The notes under the pieces were generated by a model, which was not told the DNA's origin, did not search any database, and was given only the letters and a program-made list of their open reading frames with translations. From positions 33,286 to 97,285 of the forward strand of contig JAWKPC010000017.1 in assembly GCA_041390865.1 (NCBI GenBank): a stretch of 64,000 bases of DNA, written 5' to 3'. The DNA comes from JAUIIK01 sp041390865 (lineage in GTDB: Bacteria > Chloroflexota > Chloroflexia > Thermomicrobiales > CFX8). Positions within the stretch are counted from its first letter, which is position 1. The number at the start of each line of letters is the position of its first letter. Position numbers and translations under genes: made by a program. Shown here one piece after another: positions 35,002 through 44,689 of the stretch.

Positions 35002-36315
35002 GTGATAACGCCCCGCGTCCTGCGTGGAATGCGCGACTTTCTCCCGGCACAGATGATCATGCGCCGGCAGGTGATCGAAACGATCCGGGATGTCTTCGAA
35101 CGGCATGGTTTCGAGCCGATCGAGACGCCGGTCCTCGAATATTTCGAGACGCTCACCGGCAGTATCGATGATGAGAAGCTTATCTACCATTTCGAGGATC
35201 ACGGAGGGCGCGAAGTCGGTCTCAGGTTCGACCTGACGGTGCCGCTCGCGCGATTCGTCGCCCAGCATCAGAACGAGCTGACCTTCCCATTCAAGCGCTA
35301 TCACATCGCACCGGTCTGGCGGGCCGACCGGCCGCAGCGCGGGCGGTTCCGCGAGTTCTGGCAGTGCGACGCCGATATCGTCGGCTCGTCGTCGATGCTG
35401 GCGGACGCCGACGTCGTGTCGGTGATGGTCGAGTCGCTCGACGCGCTGAAGATCGGCGATTTCACGGTCAAGATCAACCATCGCAAGCTGCTCGAAGCCG
35501 TCGGACGCTACGCCGGTGTCGGCGAGGATCGCGCCGGGAGTGTTTACCGGTCCGTCGACAAGCTCGACAAGATCGGTCCGGAAGGCGTCGCGGAAGAGCT
35601 GATCGAGAACGGTGTCTCGGCAGATAGCGCCAACCGCATCGTCGAGCTGGTCAGCGCCTCCGGAACATCGAGCGAGCAGTTCGAGCGAGCAGCCTCGGCC
35701 CTCGAAGGCATCGCCGGCGCAGCCGAAGCGATCGACGAGCTCTCGAGCCTGTTCGGTGCCCTTGCGGCGTCGAACATCCCGGAGTCCAGATATAGATTCG
35801 ATCTCTCGCTCGCCCGCGGGATGGGCTATTACACGGGCCCGGTGTACGAGGCGGCGGCTGAAGGGGCCGATGTCGGCTCGCTGGCCGGGGCAGGTCGGTA
35901 CGACGGGCTGGTCGGACGCTTTTCGCGCCAGAACCTGCCGGCAACTGGAATCTCGCTCGGCATCGAGCGCATCTTCGAGATCATCCAGGAGCGGCAGGGA
36001 GCCGGGTCCGCGGCGTCGGTTTCTCAGATCATGGTGACGGTCTTCGACGACGAGCAGACCAGCGATTCGCTGCGCCTGGCTGCGGAGCTACGCGGGGCAG
36101 GATTGCGGGCCGAGACCTATCTCGAACCGCGCCGCAGCCTCGGACGACAATTCGCCTATGCGGAAGCGCGAGGCATTCCCTACGCGGCGGTGCTCGGACC
36201 AGATGAGATCGAACGCGGCGTTGTCGGCCTGAAGGACATCTCGACGCAAGATCAGGTCGAACTTCAGCGGGGAGAGCTTGCCGGTGAAGTGACCCGGCTT
36301 ACGGGGAAGGCCTAG
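35002..36315 (+). CDS. hisS: Histidyl-tRNA synthetase
   Basis: Charges tRNA-His. The 437-residue protein has a class II core: motif 1 region PIETPVLEYFETL, motif 2 around APVWRADRPQRGRFREFWQCD, and the histidine-specific segments FDLSLARGMGYYTGPVYE and GAGRYDGLV. It ends with an anticodon-binding domain (about 345-437), so it is not the shorter HisZ paralogue. GTG 35002 follows AGAGG; TTG 34999 is also in frame. Its stop is 3 bp from that of the convergent glycosyltransferase. Confidence 0.92.
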   Translation: MITPRVLRGMRDFLPAQMIMRRQVIETIRDVFERHGFEPIETPVLEYFETLTGSIDDEKLIYHFEDHGGREVGLRFDLTVPLARFVAQHQNELTFPFKRYHIAPVWRADRPQRGRFREFWQCDADIVGSSSMLADADVVSVMVESLDALKIGDFTVKINHRKLLEAVGRYAGVGEDRAGSVYRSVDKLDKIGPEGVAEELIENGVSADSANRIVELVSASGTSSEQFERAASALEGIAGAAEAIDELSSLFGALAASNIPESRYRFDLSLARGMGYYTGPVYEAAAEGADVGSLAGAGRYDGLVGRFSRQNLPATGISLGIERIFEIIQERQGAGSAASVSQIMVTVFDDEQTSDSLRLAAELRGAGLRAETYLEPRRSLGRQFAYAEARGIPYAAVLGPDEIERGVVGLKDISTQDQVELQRGELAGEVTRLTGKA

Positions 36316-36318
36316 CGG

Positions 36319-37533
36319 TTAATCGTCCGACGCCGCCGATTCGTAATTTCCAGCGCCGGATGCTACGGGTTCGGGCGATGTTTCGTGGAGCACGTCGCTA
36401 TATATGCGTTCGAGGTCGAGAACTCGTGAATCCCAGGAGTACCCCCGGGCGACTCTCTGGCGGAGAGCATCCCCAACGGTCGTGGAATCCTCAAGCGCCT
36501 CTCCGAGCGCGGCGGCCAGACTGACCGGATCATCGGGAGGCACGTACCGGCCGAGGTCGCCCAGGAGATCGCGGTTGACCGGGGTATCGGTGCAGACGGT
36601 CGGCAACCGCATTGCCATATAGTTCAGCACTTTGCCATTTGCTTCGGTAACTGAACGTTTCGGCGCGACAGCGACATCGGCTGCCGCGAGAAGGGCAGGC
36701 GCGTCGTCGTACGGGATTCTGCCCGGAAACAGGATACGAGCGGCGTGTGCTGAGCCTTCAGCCATGCGGGCGTGCCTGCCGACGCCGGGATACCCGGCAA
36801 TCACGACGTAGGCGTCCCGCCGCCGTTCCAGGAGGAGGTCGGCTGCCTGAATCAGCGTCGTCGTTCCCTGGTAGTCGGCAAGCAATCCGAGATAGACGAC
36901 GACCGGCGCGGATTCCGGTATACCGAGATGCTGGCGCGTGACAAGCCGTGAAGCGATGTGAGCATGGGGGTTGAACCGGTCGAGGTCGACGGCGTCCGCC
37001 ACGACCCGCACGCGCCGTGGATCCGTCCCCTTGGCCTTCAGATACCGTCCGGCGGCGACGCTGCTCGGAATGATGGCCGACGGAAAGCCGTCGATGCGGC
37101 GTTCGAGCCAGCGCATGAAGTGCTGACGCAGACCCTGCTTCGGAATGAAGCCGTGGTCGATCATCTCCTCGGCCAGCGATCCCTGGTAGTCGAAGACGAC
37201 CGGCCGTCGCGAGAGCGCGCTGGCCACCGAGCCAATCAACGCGCCCTCGTGGAGGTGGGCGTGGATGATATCCGGCTTGAATGACAAGGTTCGGCGAAGG
37301 ACGGTGAAGAGGAGCATGATGTCGAGATACATCTTGTGCTTCGAGGAGCCGACGATGGCTCGCTTCCGCCAGGGAATGTCGACCGTGCGATGGATAGCGA
37401 TGCCCGGCAGGTCTCGCCCGTTATGATAGGTGCAGAGCGCGACGTCATGGCCGCGATTCTGGAGGCTGGTGATCTCCTCGAGGATTCGAACGTGGCAACC
37501 ATAGTCGGCAAAAAAAGAAGTCGGGGCGATCAT
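36319..37533 (-). CDS. GT4-family glycosyltransferase
   Basis: A 404-residue GT-B glycosyltransferase. The N-terminal half has the acceptor-side G-rich opening SFFADYGCHVRILEE and HAHLHEGALIG. The C-terminal half carries the nucleotide-sugar-binding region: APVVVYLGLLADYQG, FPGRIPYDDAPALLAAADVAVAP and the EX7E-type stretch SVTEANGKVLNYMA. The sugar and acceptor are unknown; a role in surface polysaccharide is plausible given the O-antigen-ligase-like gene 4 kb away. It is divergent to the PIG-L gene. Confidence 0.88.
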   Translation of the reverse strand: MIAPTSFFADYGCHVRILEEITSLQNRGHDVALCTYHNGRDLPGIAIHRTVDIPWRKRAIVGSSKHKMYLDIMLLFTVLRRTLSFKPDIIHAHLHEGALIGSVASALSRRPVVFDYQGSLAEEMIDHGFIPKQGLRQHFMRWLERRIDGFPSAIIPSSVAAGRYLKAKGTDPRRVRVVADAVDLDRFNPHAHIASRLVTRQHLGIPESAPVVVYLGLLADYQGTTTLIQAADLLLERRRDAYVVIAGYPGVGRHARMAEGSAHAARILFPGRIPYDDAPALLAAADVAVAPKRSVTEANGKVLNYMAMRLPTVCTDTPVNRDLLGDLGRYVPPDDPVSLAAALGEALEDSTTVGDALRQRVARGYSWDSRVLDLERIYSDVLHETSPEPVASGAGNYESAASDD

Positions 37534-37719
37534 AAGAATTCTTAGCGGCTTGATTTCCTGACCTCCCTCAACTCAGCCGCGTATTGTAGCCGTTTGCGCC
37601 GCCCAGAGTCGGCCGGCACTTGACGAACAGGGAAAAAGAGTCGATAGTGCCGTGCGTTGTTGATGCTGGAACTCATCCAGGCCCCGAACGATTGGGATTG
37701 AAAGGTTTTCATTACAGAT

Positions 37720-38451
37720 ATGTCGAATAATGAGCGCCCAAATGGCGCGGCTCTCGGAGTTGATGACAGCTACACGAGCCTCATGATCGTCGTCGCCCAT
37801 CCGGATGATGCCGAGTTTTCATCCGCGGGCACATTGGCCCGATTCGCCGAAGAAGGTTTCGATGTAACGATCGTCGTCTGCACTTCGGGCGACAAGGGCA
37901 CGGACCGGCGGGACATCACGTCTCGCGAGCTGGCCGAGATGCGCGAAGCCGAGCAGCTCGAGGCGGCCAGGCGGCTGGGCGTCCAGACGACCGAATTTCT
38001 CCGCGGCGGCGATGGCGAGCTGACTCCGGATCTGGACCTTCGCGGCAAGGTCGTCCGGATGCTCCGCAAACATCGTCCGGATATCGTCATCACGCACGAT
38101 CCATTTCGCCCGTACGCTCTCCATCCGGATCACCGGGCCGTCGGCACGGCGACTGTCGACGCGGTCTATCCGACAGCGCGTGATCCACTCTATTTCCCGG
38201 AACATCTCGATGAAGGATACGAACCGCATAAGGTCGCCGAGTTGTGGCTGTACGGCTCCGACGCGCCCGACAAGTTCGTCGACATTTCGTCGACCATCGA
38301 CAAGAAGATTGATGCGCTCAAGGCTCATAAGAGCCAGGTCGGCACGGCCGAGACGCTCGGCGAACGTATCCGGGATCGCGCCCGCGAGCGCGGCAAGGAC
38401 CAGGGCATCGAGATGGCCGAATCGTTCAAGGTTATTCGGCTGAGACGATAG
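37720..38451 (+). CDS. PIG-L/LmbE-family deacetylase
   Basis: Zinc-dependent N-deacetylase fold, 243 residues. The metal site is AHPDDAEF near residues 25-32 and the distal HPDHRAVG near 127-134. Relatives include MshB, BshB and GlcNAc-PI deacetylase, which act on N-acetylglucosamine conjugates; no thiol-biosynthesis partners are adjacent, so the substrate is open. It heads a same-strand run of hydrolases (AstE-like, M24), with the next gene 29 bp away. Confidence 0.9.
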   Translation: MSNNERPNGAALGVDDSYTSLMIVVAHPDDAEFSSAGTLARFAEEGFDVTIVVCTSGDKGTDRRDITSRELAEMREAEQLEAARRLGVQTTEFLRGGDGELTPDLDLRGKVVRMLRKHRPDIVITHDPFRPYALHPDHRAVGTATVDAVYPTARDPLYFPEHLDEGYEPHKVAELWLYGSDAPDKFVDISSTIDKKIDALKAHKSQVGTAETLGERIRDRARERGKDQGIEMAESFKVIRLRR

Positions 38452-38480
38452 TTCCGGAAGATCGGGGGAAGGTCGCTGGA

Positions 38481-39449
38481 ATGCTACGAGTTGGATCGGT
38501 TGAGGCTGCCTCGGGGACGCGGGTATATGGATCGCTCGATGTGGGAAGCCTCGCCGACGGCTCTCCGGTGACGATCCCCGTTTCCCTCGTCAATGGTTCG
38601 AATGAGGGGCGTCGACTCTTTGTCCAGGCCGCCGTCCACGGCATCGAGGTGAACCCTCTCGAGTCGCTGAGGCGGGTAATCACCGACATCGATCCGGCCG
38701 AACTTAGCGGTCAGATCGTGGCGATCATCGTGGCGAACCCTCTGGGATTTCGCAACCACGACCGCCGCAACACGACCGACCAGGAAGATGTGAATCGCGT
38801 CTGGCCGGGCAAGGCGGACGGAAGGCTCTCCGAGCGTATCGCTCACACGATCTTTGAAGAAGCAGTCCGTGGATCGGACATCGTGGTCGACCTCCATACC
38901 GGCTACTCGACGATGATCACCCACACGGTGTTCGGCGAAGGCGATCCCGGCAGCGAGGAGCTGGCGCGCTGCTTCGGCACCGAGTACCTCATCATGGAGG
39001 AGAAGGACGACGACTGGGAGCGAGCTCGCTTCTCCGGCAAGCTGCGAAACGTCGCGGCAGCCGAGGGCATACCGGCAGTAACTCCGGAGCTGGGCGGGTT
39101 CTCCAAGTTTGAAGGAAGCCAGATCCAGTCTGGCGTTATCGGCCTGATGAACGTGCTGGTTCGCTATGGATTCCTCCGTGGCGACGTCATATCTCCGGGA
39201 CGGCAGATCATCATCCGGAACCACCTCACCCGCGTGACTGCCGAAAATGGAGGCATCTTTGTTCCGACAGTTCGGCCGGGACAGGAAGTCTGGGAGACGC
39301 AGGAGCTCGGATACATCTATTCACCGAGAAACTTCGAGATCGTCGAGACGGTACGCGCGCCGTTCGACTCCGTCGTCGTGTTCCATGCCGAGAACCCGGT
39401 CGTCAACACCGGAGATACGCTGGTGAATCTCGGGAAGCGCGGCCGTTAG
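38481..39449 (+). CDS. Succinylglutamate desuccinylase/aspartoacylase family protein
   Basis: M14-like zinc hydrolase fold, 322 residues. Zinc ligands are H53 and E56 (AVHGIEVNP) and His in VVDLHTGY near 143; the catalytic-type Glu lies in TPELGGFSK near 190. The C-terminal third (about 230-322) forms the usual beta domain. Members cleave N-acyl amino acids or act as unknown amidohydrolases; no arginine-succinyltransferase genes are nearby, so AstE itself is unlikely. GGGGGAAGG precedes the start. Confidence 0.87.
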   Translation: MLRVGSVEAASGTRVYGSLDVGSLADGSPVTIPVSLVNGSNEGRRLFVQAAVHGIEVNPLESLRRVITDIDPAELSGQIVAIIVANPLGFRNHDRRNTTDQEDVNRVWPGKADGRLSERIAHTIFEEAVRGSDIVVDLHTGYSTMITHTVFGEGDPGSEELARCFGTEYLIMEEKDDDWERARFSGKLRNVAAAEGIPAVTPELGGFSKFEGSQIQSGVIGLMNVLVRYGFLRGDVISPGRQIIIRNHLTRVTAENGGIFVPTVRPGQEVWETQELGYIYSPRNFEIVETVRAPFDSVVVFHAENPVVNTGDTLVNLGKRGR

Positions 39450-39497
39450 CCGCGGCCGTATTGTCGAGAAGATCTCAGAATTCGGGAGGATCAAGGG

Positions 39498-40703
39498 ATG
39501 TCAGGTAGCGCAGATCAGAACATCGTCCGGGAGAAGCTGTCCCAGGCGGTCGAGATCCTCGACGAGCAGGATGTCGACCTCTGGATGCTCCTGGCTCGCG
39601 AGAGCGACACGATGGGCGACCCAAGCATGCCGCTCGTCGTCGGTACGAGCGTGACGTGGGAGTCGGCATTCCTGATCTCGCGTGACGGAAACCACGTCGC
39701 CATCGTCGGGACCGGCGATGTCGAGAACGTCAAGCAGACCGGCGCCTGGGACAACGTCATCGGTTACGTCGAGGGCATCGGCGAGGTATTGCGCGAGCAG
39801 GTTACCAACCGCGATCCGAACGCGATTGCACTGAACTTCTCGAAGGATGACAACATCGCCGACGGTCTCAGCCACGGTATGTATCTCCTGCTGCAAGACA
39901 TCCTGGCGGAAACGCCGTACGCCGGACGGCTCGTCGAGGCCGGGAATATTCCTCGCAAGGTGCGCGGGCGCAAGTCCCCGACCGAGCTGGCGCGTATTCG
40001 TCAGGCGGTCAGCACGACCGAACGCATCTGGGAAGCCACCGAACGGTTCATCCGTCCGGGCGTCACCGAGCAGGACATCAGTAACTTCATGCACGGCCAG
40101 CTCGAAGAGCGGCGGTTGGGATCGTCGTGGGACTGGCGCTACTGCCCGACCGTGACGGCTGGCCCGGATTCCCCGATCGGCCACGTCGGCCCGACCGAGA
40201 TCCAGGTCGAAGCCGGCAAGCTCGTGTCGATCGACTTCGGCGTCAATGAGGACGAGTACAGCTCGGACATGCAGCGGACTTACTACATCCTGGGGCCTAA
40301 CGAGAACGAGCCGCCGGAAATCGTTAGACGGCATTTCTCCTTTGTCGATGAAGCGATCCAGAGCGCCGCCGAGTTCATCAAGCCCGGAGTCGAGGGTTGG
40401 GAAGTTGACGACGTAGCGAGAAAGATCTTCGAGCGGGAAGGTCTTGAAGAGTGGCGCTTCGCACTCGGCCACCAGATGGGCCGGGCCTGCCACGACGGCG
40501 GGACTGTCCTCGGGCCGCGCTGGGAGCGCTACGGCGACCGGCCGTACGGCAAGGTCGAGAAAGACGAGGTCTACACGTTGGAGATCGGCTGCAGCGTGCC
40601 CGGCTATGGCAGGGTGAATCTCGAGGAAGACATCGTCGTGACTGACGATGGCTGCGAGTTCCTCGCCCCGCCCCAACGAGATATCATCAGCCTCCGCCGC
40701 TAA
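39498..40703 (+). CDS. M24-family metallopeptidase (Xaa-Pro dipeptidase-like)
   Basis: Pita-bread-fold peptidase of 401 residues with an N-terminal creatinase-like domain (1-165). All five metal ligands are recognisable in order: Asp in LVSIDFGV, Asp in YSSDMQRTYY, His in LGHQMGRACHDGG, Glu in TLEIGCSVPG, and Glu in VNLEEDIVV. Typical substrates are X-Pro dipeptides, but creatinase-like activities share the fold. GGGAGGATCAAGGG lies upstream. With the two preceding hydrolases it may form an operon for peptide or amide scavenging. Confidence 0.9.
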   Translation: MSGSADQNIVREKLSQAVEILDEQDVDLWMLLARESDTMGDPSMPLVVGTSVTWESAFLISRDGNHVAIVGTGDVENVKQTGAWDNVIGYVEGIGEVLREQVTNRDPNAIALNFSKDDNIADGLSHGMYLLLQDILAETPYAGRLVEAGNIPRKVRGRKSPTELARIRQAVSTTERIWEATERFIRPGVTEQDISNFMHGQLEERRLGSSWDWRYCPTVTAGPDSPIGHVGPTEIQVEAGKLVSIDFGVNEDEYSSDMQRTYYILGPNENEPPEIVRRHFSFVDEAIQSAAEFIKPGVEGWEVDDVARKIFEREGLEEWRFALGHQMGRACHDGGTVLGPRWERYGDRPYGKVEKDEVYTLEIGCSVPGYGRVNLEEDIVVTDDGCEFLAPPQRDIISLRR

Positions 40704-40811
40704 CCGGGGCGGTCTTCGACACTGGATATACTTCACACGTCACCGGAGCGATCCGCGATCGGTGGATCTCGTTTCCATTTCCGTTCGAGCCCAGCGTGAG
40801 AAGGTGTCGAG

Positions 40812-41843
40812 ATGGCCGACACATCGAAGAGGCGAAGATCACTTGCACTCATCCGCCGTGGCCGCTGGGGACGGCGCGGCAACGGAGGCTCAACTGCAAG
40901 CTCTTCTCAGCCATCGGGCGCGATGCGGTCGATCGAATATGGTGGAACGCGCTGGGTTGATTTTCGCGAAGCGACCGGCGAGCAGATCGAAGAGATCGGC
41001 GCCGAGTTCAACCTGCACCCGCTGGTTATCGAAGACATCAAGAGCCGCATCCAGCGGCCGAAGATCGACGTCTACGACGACTACCTTTTCGTCGTCCTGA
41101 AGTTCCCGATTCACGACAAGGAAACGCGGGTCAACGAGGCGTCCGAGATCGATTTTGTCGTCGGTCCCGACCTGTTCATGACGTTTCACGACGGTAGCCT
41201 CAGGCCGTTGGTGACGATGATCGACTCGATCTTCGAGTCCGATGACATGAGCATCGAGCTGCTTCGTGCGACGCCGGGTCACTTGCTGTACGAGGTCGTG
41301 GACCGCCTCGTGGACTACCTCGTTCCGATCGTTCCGAGGCTTGAGGAGCGCGTCGCCGCGATCGAGGAGTTGATCTTCGCCGAGCAGGCGCTCCAGACGG
41401 TTCAGGAAATCTCGGTCGTCCAGCGGGATCTCATCTCGCTCCGGCGCATCCTGCGCCCGCAGCTGGCAATCCTGAATCGGTTCGAGATCGTCTCGCTGCC
41501 ATTCATGGACGACGAGATCGACGAGTACTGGGGCGACATCACCGACCACCTCGGGCGGACTATCGACTCGCTCGAAGAGCTATCCGAGATCGTGGCCGCA
41601 CTGAGCGATACCCACGATAAATTGCTGTCTCACCGCATGAACGACGTCATCAAGACCCTGACGATCTTCTCGGTTGTGATGCTCCCGCTCACCCTTCTGA
41701 CCGGATTCTTCGGCATGAATGTGCCGCTGCCGATCGTCGAGGCGGGTGCGGCTCGCTGGGTCACGACGGTGTTGATCGTCGTCGCGATGGCCACGCTGTC
41801 GCTCGGGATGATCGAATACTTCAGGCGGAAGCATTGGCTATAG
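40812..41843 (+). CDS. corA: CorA-family magnesium/divalent cation transporter
   Basis: Pentameric channel for Mg2+ or related ions. The 343-residue protein has a long cytoplasmic alpha/beta domain with a coiled helix (about 40-275) and two C-terminal membrane helices. The signature FFGMNVP lies at the end of the first helix. The first 38 residues are unusually basic and Ser/Gly-rich. The next gene starts within its last codons (10-bp overlap). Confidence 0.92.
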   Translation: MADTSKRRRSLALIRRGRWGRRGNGGSTASSSQPSGAMRSIEYGGTRWVDFREATGEQIEEIGAEFNLHPLVIEDIKSRIQRPKIDVYDDYLFVVLKFPIHDKETRVNEASEIDFVVGPDLFMTFHDGSLRPLVTMIDSIFESDDMSIELLRATPGHLLYEVVDRLVDYLVPIVPRLEERVAAIEELIFAEQALQTVQEISVVQRDLISLRRILRPQLAILNRFEIVSLPFMDDEIDEYWGDITDHLGRTIDSLEELSEIVAALSDTHDKLLSHRMNDVIKTLTIFSVVMLPLTLLTGFFGMNVPLPIVEAGAARWVTTVLIVVAMATLSLGMIEYFRRKHWL

Positions 41844-43261
41844 CTCGACGCCCGTATCCGGCTGACCTCCTTCGGGCGAAAATTGCCTTGCCGGCGTTCA
41901 TTGCCCTTCTGGCCGCAGGTGTGGGCTGGAGCACCGTCAACGTCGGACCGCTTGCCACGCTCGGCTTTCTCGGTGGTGTTGTGTTTCTGCTGCTGACGCT
42001 CCGGAATGTCTGGGTGCCTTATATTGCGTTGTTGGCGGTCGCGACCCTGCTGCCGTTCCTCGTCCTCCCTGTTTCTATGGCTGGAGCGAAGCCGACGCTG
42101 TTCGAGATCGTTGCCGGTGGCGCGCTTGCCTCATATTTCGTGATCTTCCTGATCGATCGCCGGGAACGGCTCATCGTTCGAGAAGAAGTGGCGATCTGGC
42201 TCGTCTTTGGCGCCTATCTCGCGTTCGCATTCGTGCTCGGCTCCCGTTTTGGAGCGGGCTCCGATTTGATGCGGCTCTTCGCTCGATTCGGACTTGCATT
42301 CGCCCTTTTCTGGCTCACCCTTCAACTCGTCCGCTCCAGAGATCTCGCGCTCCGGGTCGTCGAGATGATCGTCGTAGGCGTCTCTGGAGCAGCGGCAATC
42401 GGTCTGCTGCTTTACGCCGGCGGCGCGGGATTCACCGAACGGGTGCTCGTGCGGCTGGTGCCGTATGGCTATCCGGACTCGAGGATCGTCAGGTATATCG
42501 AGGACAATCCCTCGAACCCGATGCGGGCCGTCGGCACCGGGGTCGATCCGAACGCCTTCGGTGGAATGCTGATGCTTGGCTTCGTGCTCGCTGTCGGATT
42601 GCTCTTGATGCGCGGCCGGCGATATCCAGCTGCGTTTCCGGCTGCGGCAGCGGCGATCATCGGGCTGGCGATTTTGCTGACGTTCTCCCGGGGGGCATGG
42701 GTTGGCGGGATGACCGGGGCAGCGATCATCGTCTGGTTCAGGGCCCGCTATCTCGTGCCGTTCGCCGCCGTTGGCGGATTGGCGCTCCTCGTCGCCGGTG
42801 CGGGCGCGACGTTCGTTGGCCGGCTTGAAGCCGGATTGCGGGGAGAGGATGCGGCAACTCTCCAGCGATTTGACGAATATCGCAACGCGGTCGAGATCAT
42901 CCGCGCTCATCCCTGGTTCGGGATCGGTTTCGGGGACGCACCGTCGGCGGACTTCGGCGTCGGCGTCTCGAGCATCTATCTATTAATCGCAGAACAGGCG
43001 GGGCTGGTCGGACTGGGGCTGTTCGGGCTATTCTCCATCGTTGTATTGGCCAGAGCCTGGGGGCGATTCCAGGCCACCGACGATGACGTATTGCTCGTTT
43101 CCGGTGCGGCGTTCGCCGCCGCGTTGACAGTGGGGCTGGTCGACCACTATTTCTTCAATATCCGGTTTGTGCATACCGTCGGTCTTTTCTGGATCGTTGT
43201 GGCGTTGGTGGTGGCTCTCTCACGCGAGGAAGTATTGAGCGTCAAAGAGGTTAGGAGTTAG
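41834..43261 (+). CDS. O-antigen ligase/polymerase-like membrane protein (Wzy_C)
   Basis: A 475-residue protein with about twelve hydrophobic segments. The Wzy_C/WaaL-type region contains ILLTFSRGAWVGG and the downstream loop VEIIRAHPWFGIGFGDAPS, with conserved Arg and His. Such proteins link or polymerise glycans on a lipid carrier; some act in wall teichoic or capsule pathways in monoderms. The start is TTG 41834 behind GGCGGAAG, inside the corA end. The aldolase gene begins 2 bp after its stop. Confidence 0.83.
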   Translation: MAIARRPYPADLLRAKIALPAFIALLAAGVGWSTVNVGPLATLGFLGGVVFLLLTLRNVWVPYIALLAVATLLPFLVLPVSMAGAKPTLFEIVAGGALASYFVIFLIDRRERLIVREEVAIWLVFGAYLAFAFVLGSRFGAGSDLMRLFARFGLAFALFWLTLQLVRSRDLALRVVEMIVVGVSGAAAIGLLLYAGGAGFTERVLVRLVPYGYPDSRIVRYIEDNPSNPMRAVGTGVDPNAFGGMLMLGFVLAVGLLLMRGRRYPAAFPAAAAAIIGLAILLTFSRGAWVGGMTGAAIIVWFRARYLVPFAAVGGLALLVAGAGATFVGRLEAGLRGEDAATLQRFDEYRNAVEIIRAHPWFGIGFGDAPSADFGVGVSSIYLLIAEQAGLVGLGLFGLFSIVVLARAWGRFQATDDDVLLVSGAAFAAALTVGLVDHYFFNIRFVHTVGLFWIVVALVVALSREEVLSVKEVRS

Positions 43262-43263
43262 AC

Positions 43264-44166
43264 ATGGCGGCCAAGCCGTTAGGCGGAGTGTACGCTCCGG
43301 TGGCGACACTATTCGATGGTGACGGCGAGTTGGATCTCGTACGCTACGCCAAGAATCTGGACTGGTATTGCGGGACACCGCTCGACGGCATTGTCATGCT
43401 GGGCTCGAACGGGGAGTTCGCGGCGCTGGACTTCGACGAGCGCCTGCGCCTAATCGAGGCGGGAGCCGAAGCAATTGATGGGAGGAAGACCGTTCTGGCC
43501 GGCACCGGCGCCGAGTCCACGAAGCACACGATCCATCTGACGCGCGAAGCGGCTCGGCTCGGCGTCGAATATGCGCTCGTCGTGACTCCTCATTATTACC
43601 GGCCGCGCTACGACCGCCAGGCCTATCTCAACCACTACCAGGCGGTCGCCGAGGCATCGCCCATTCCGGTGCTGGTCTACATCATGACGACCTACACTGG
43701 CGTCGACCTGGCTACGGATATCGTCGCCGAGCTGTCGCAGCATCCGAACATCGCCGGCGTCAAGGACAGCGCCGGCAGCGCGCCGAAGCTGGCCGAGATG
43801 GTGGCCAAGAGTTCCGACGATTTCGCCGTCCTGGCGGGATCGGCGAGCTTCCTCTACCCCGCTCTCTGCGTCGGCGCGAAGGGCGGCATCGTCGCACTCG
43901 GAAACGTGGCTCCCCGGGAGTGTGCCGAACTGTACGATCTCTTCCAGGCCGGGAAGCATGACGAAGCGCGGGCGTTGCAGCATCGGCTGCTCGATCCGAA
44001 TGCCGCGGTGACTTCGCGCTTCGGGATCGCCGGCCTGAAGGCCGCGATGGATATCGTCGGGCTCGAAACCAGCGACCCGCGGCCGCCGCAGCGTCCTGCG
44101 TCGGATGAAGAACGCGCCGCGATCGAGAAGATCTTCGACGATGCCCGGCTGCTTGCCAGCGCATAA
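43264..44166 (+). CDS. DapA/NanA-family class I aldolase
   Basis: TIM-barrel Schiff-base lyase of 300 residues. Catalytic Tyr 139 (VLVYIMT) and Schiff-base Lys 167 (AGVKDSAGS) are present, with substrate-binding motif GSNGEF (48-52). The family includes dihydrodipicolinate synthase, N-acetylneuraminate lyase, 2-keto-3-deoxygluconate aldolase and 4-hydroxy-2-oxoglutarate aldolase. GSNGEF is more like the aldolase members than DapA (which usually has GTTGE). The adjacent aminotransferase suggests a glyoxylate- or keto-acid-linked role. TTAGGAG precedes the start. Confidence 0.87.
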   Translation: MAAKPLGGVYAPVATLFDGDGELDLVRYAKNLDWYCGTPLDGIVMLGSNGEFAALDFDERLRLIEAGAEAIDGRKTVLAGTGAESTKHTIHLTREAARLGVEYALVVTPHYYRPRYDRQAYLNHYQAVAEASPIPVLVYIMTTYTGVDLATDIVAELSQHPNIAGVKDSAGSAPKLAEMVAKSSDDFAVLAGSASFLYPALCVGAKGGIVALGNVAPRECAELYDLFQAGKHDEARALQHRLLDPNAAVTSRFGIAGLKAAMDIVGLETSDPRPPQRPASDEERAAIEKIFDDARLLASA

Positions 44167-44674
44167 GGTCATCGACCTGCCCGCGCGCATCGGGCTTGTT
44201 GCGGATACCCACCGGCGAGCCGGAGGGGCGGTGCATCTTCCCGATGAGCTGCTGGCCGGGCTCGCAGTATGCGATCTCATCCTGCATGCTGGGGATCTCA
44301 ATACATGGGGTGTGCTGGACATACTCGGTGAGATCGCGCCGGTCGAGGCTGTTCATGGCAACAACGACGAGCCGGATGTCGTCAGAGCGTTGCCGGAGAC
44401 GATGTATTTCACTGCCGGAGACATCAGTCTTGGACTGCTTCACGGCCACAAGCCGGGCGGCACCGCGCGGCAATCCGCGATCCAATCGATGGCTGGCCTG
44501 GTGAACTGTGCGGTCTACGGCCACAGTCACATCCCCGACCTTTCCAGGGAAGGAGATCTGCTGCTGGTGAATCCCGGATCTCCGACCCAGCGGAGGCGTT
44601 CCCCACACCATAGCTATGCCATCATGACCATCGACCGGGAGATATCGGTCGAGCTTGTACAGATGACGAGATAG
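44141..44674 (+). CDS. YfcE/MJ0936-type metallophosphoesterase
   Basis: Small calcineurin-like phosphodiesterase of 177 residues. Metal-binding motifs appear in order: VADTHR (Asp, His), LHAGDLN (Asp), HGNNDEPD (Asn), LLHGHKPG and YGHSHIPD (His). ATG 44141 overlaps the aldolase gene by 26 bp; TTG 44153 is another possible start. Physiological substrates of this family are uncertain. Confidence 0.88.
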   Translation: MPGCLPAHKVIDLPARIGLVADTHRRAGGAVHLPDELLAGLAVCDLILHAGDLNTWGVLDILGEIAPVEAVHGNNDEPDVVRALPETMYFTAGDISLGLLHGHKPGGTARQSAIQSMAGLVNCAVYGHSHIPDLSREGDLLLVNPGSPTQRRRSPHHSYAIMTIDREISVELVQMTR

Positions 44675-44689
44675 ACAAAGGAGATTCTC

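Noticed and set aside
34685..35005. Open frame in the gap before hisS
   Set aside because: Composition is atypical, no ribosome-binding site is seen and it runs into the hisS start; no recognisable domain.
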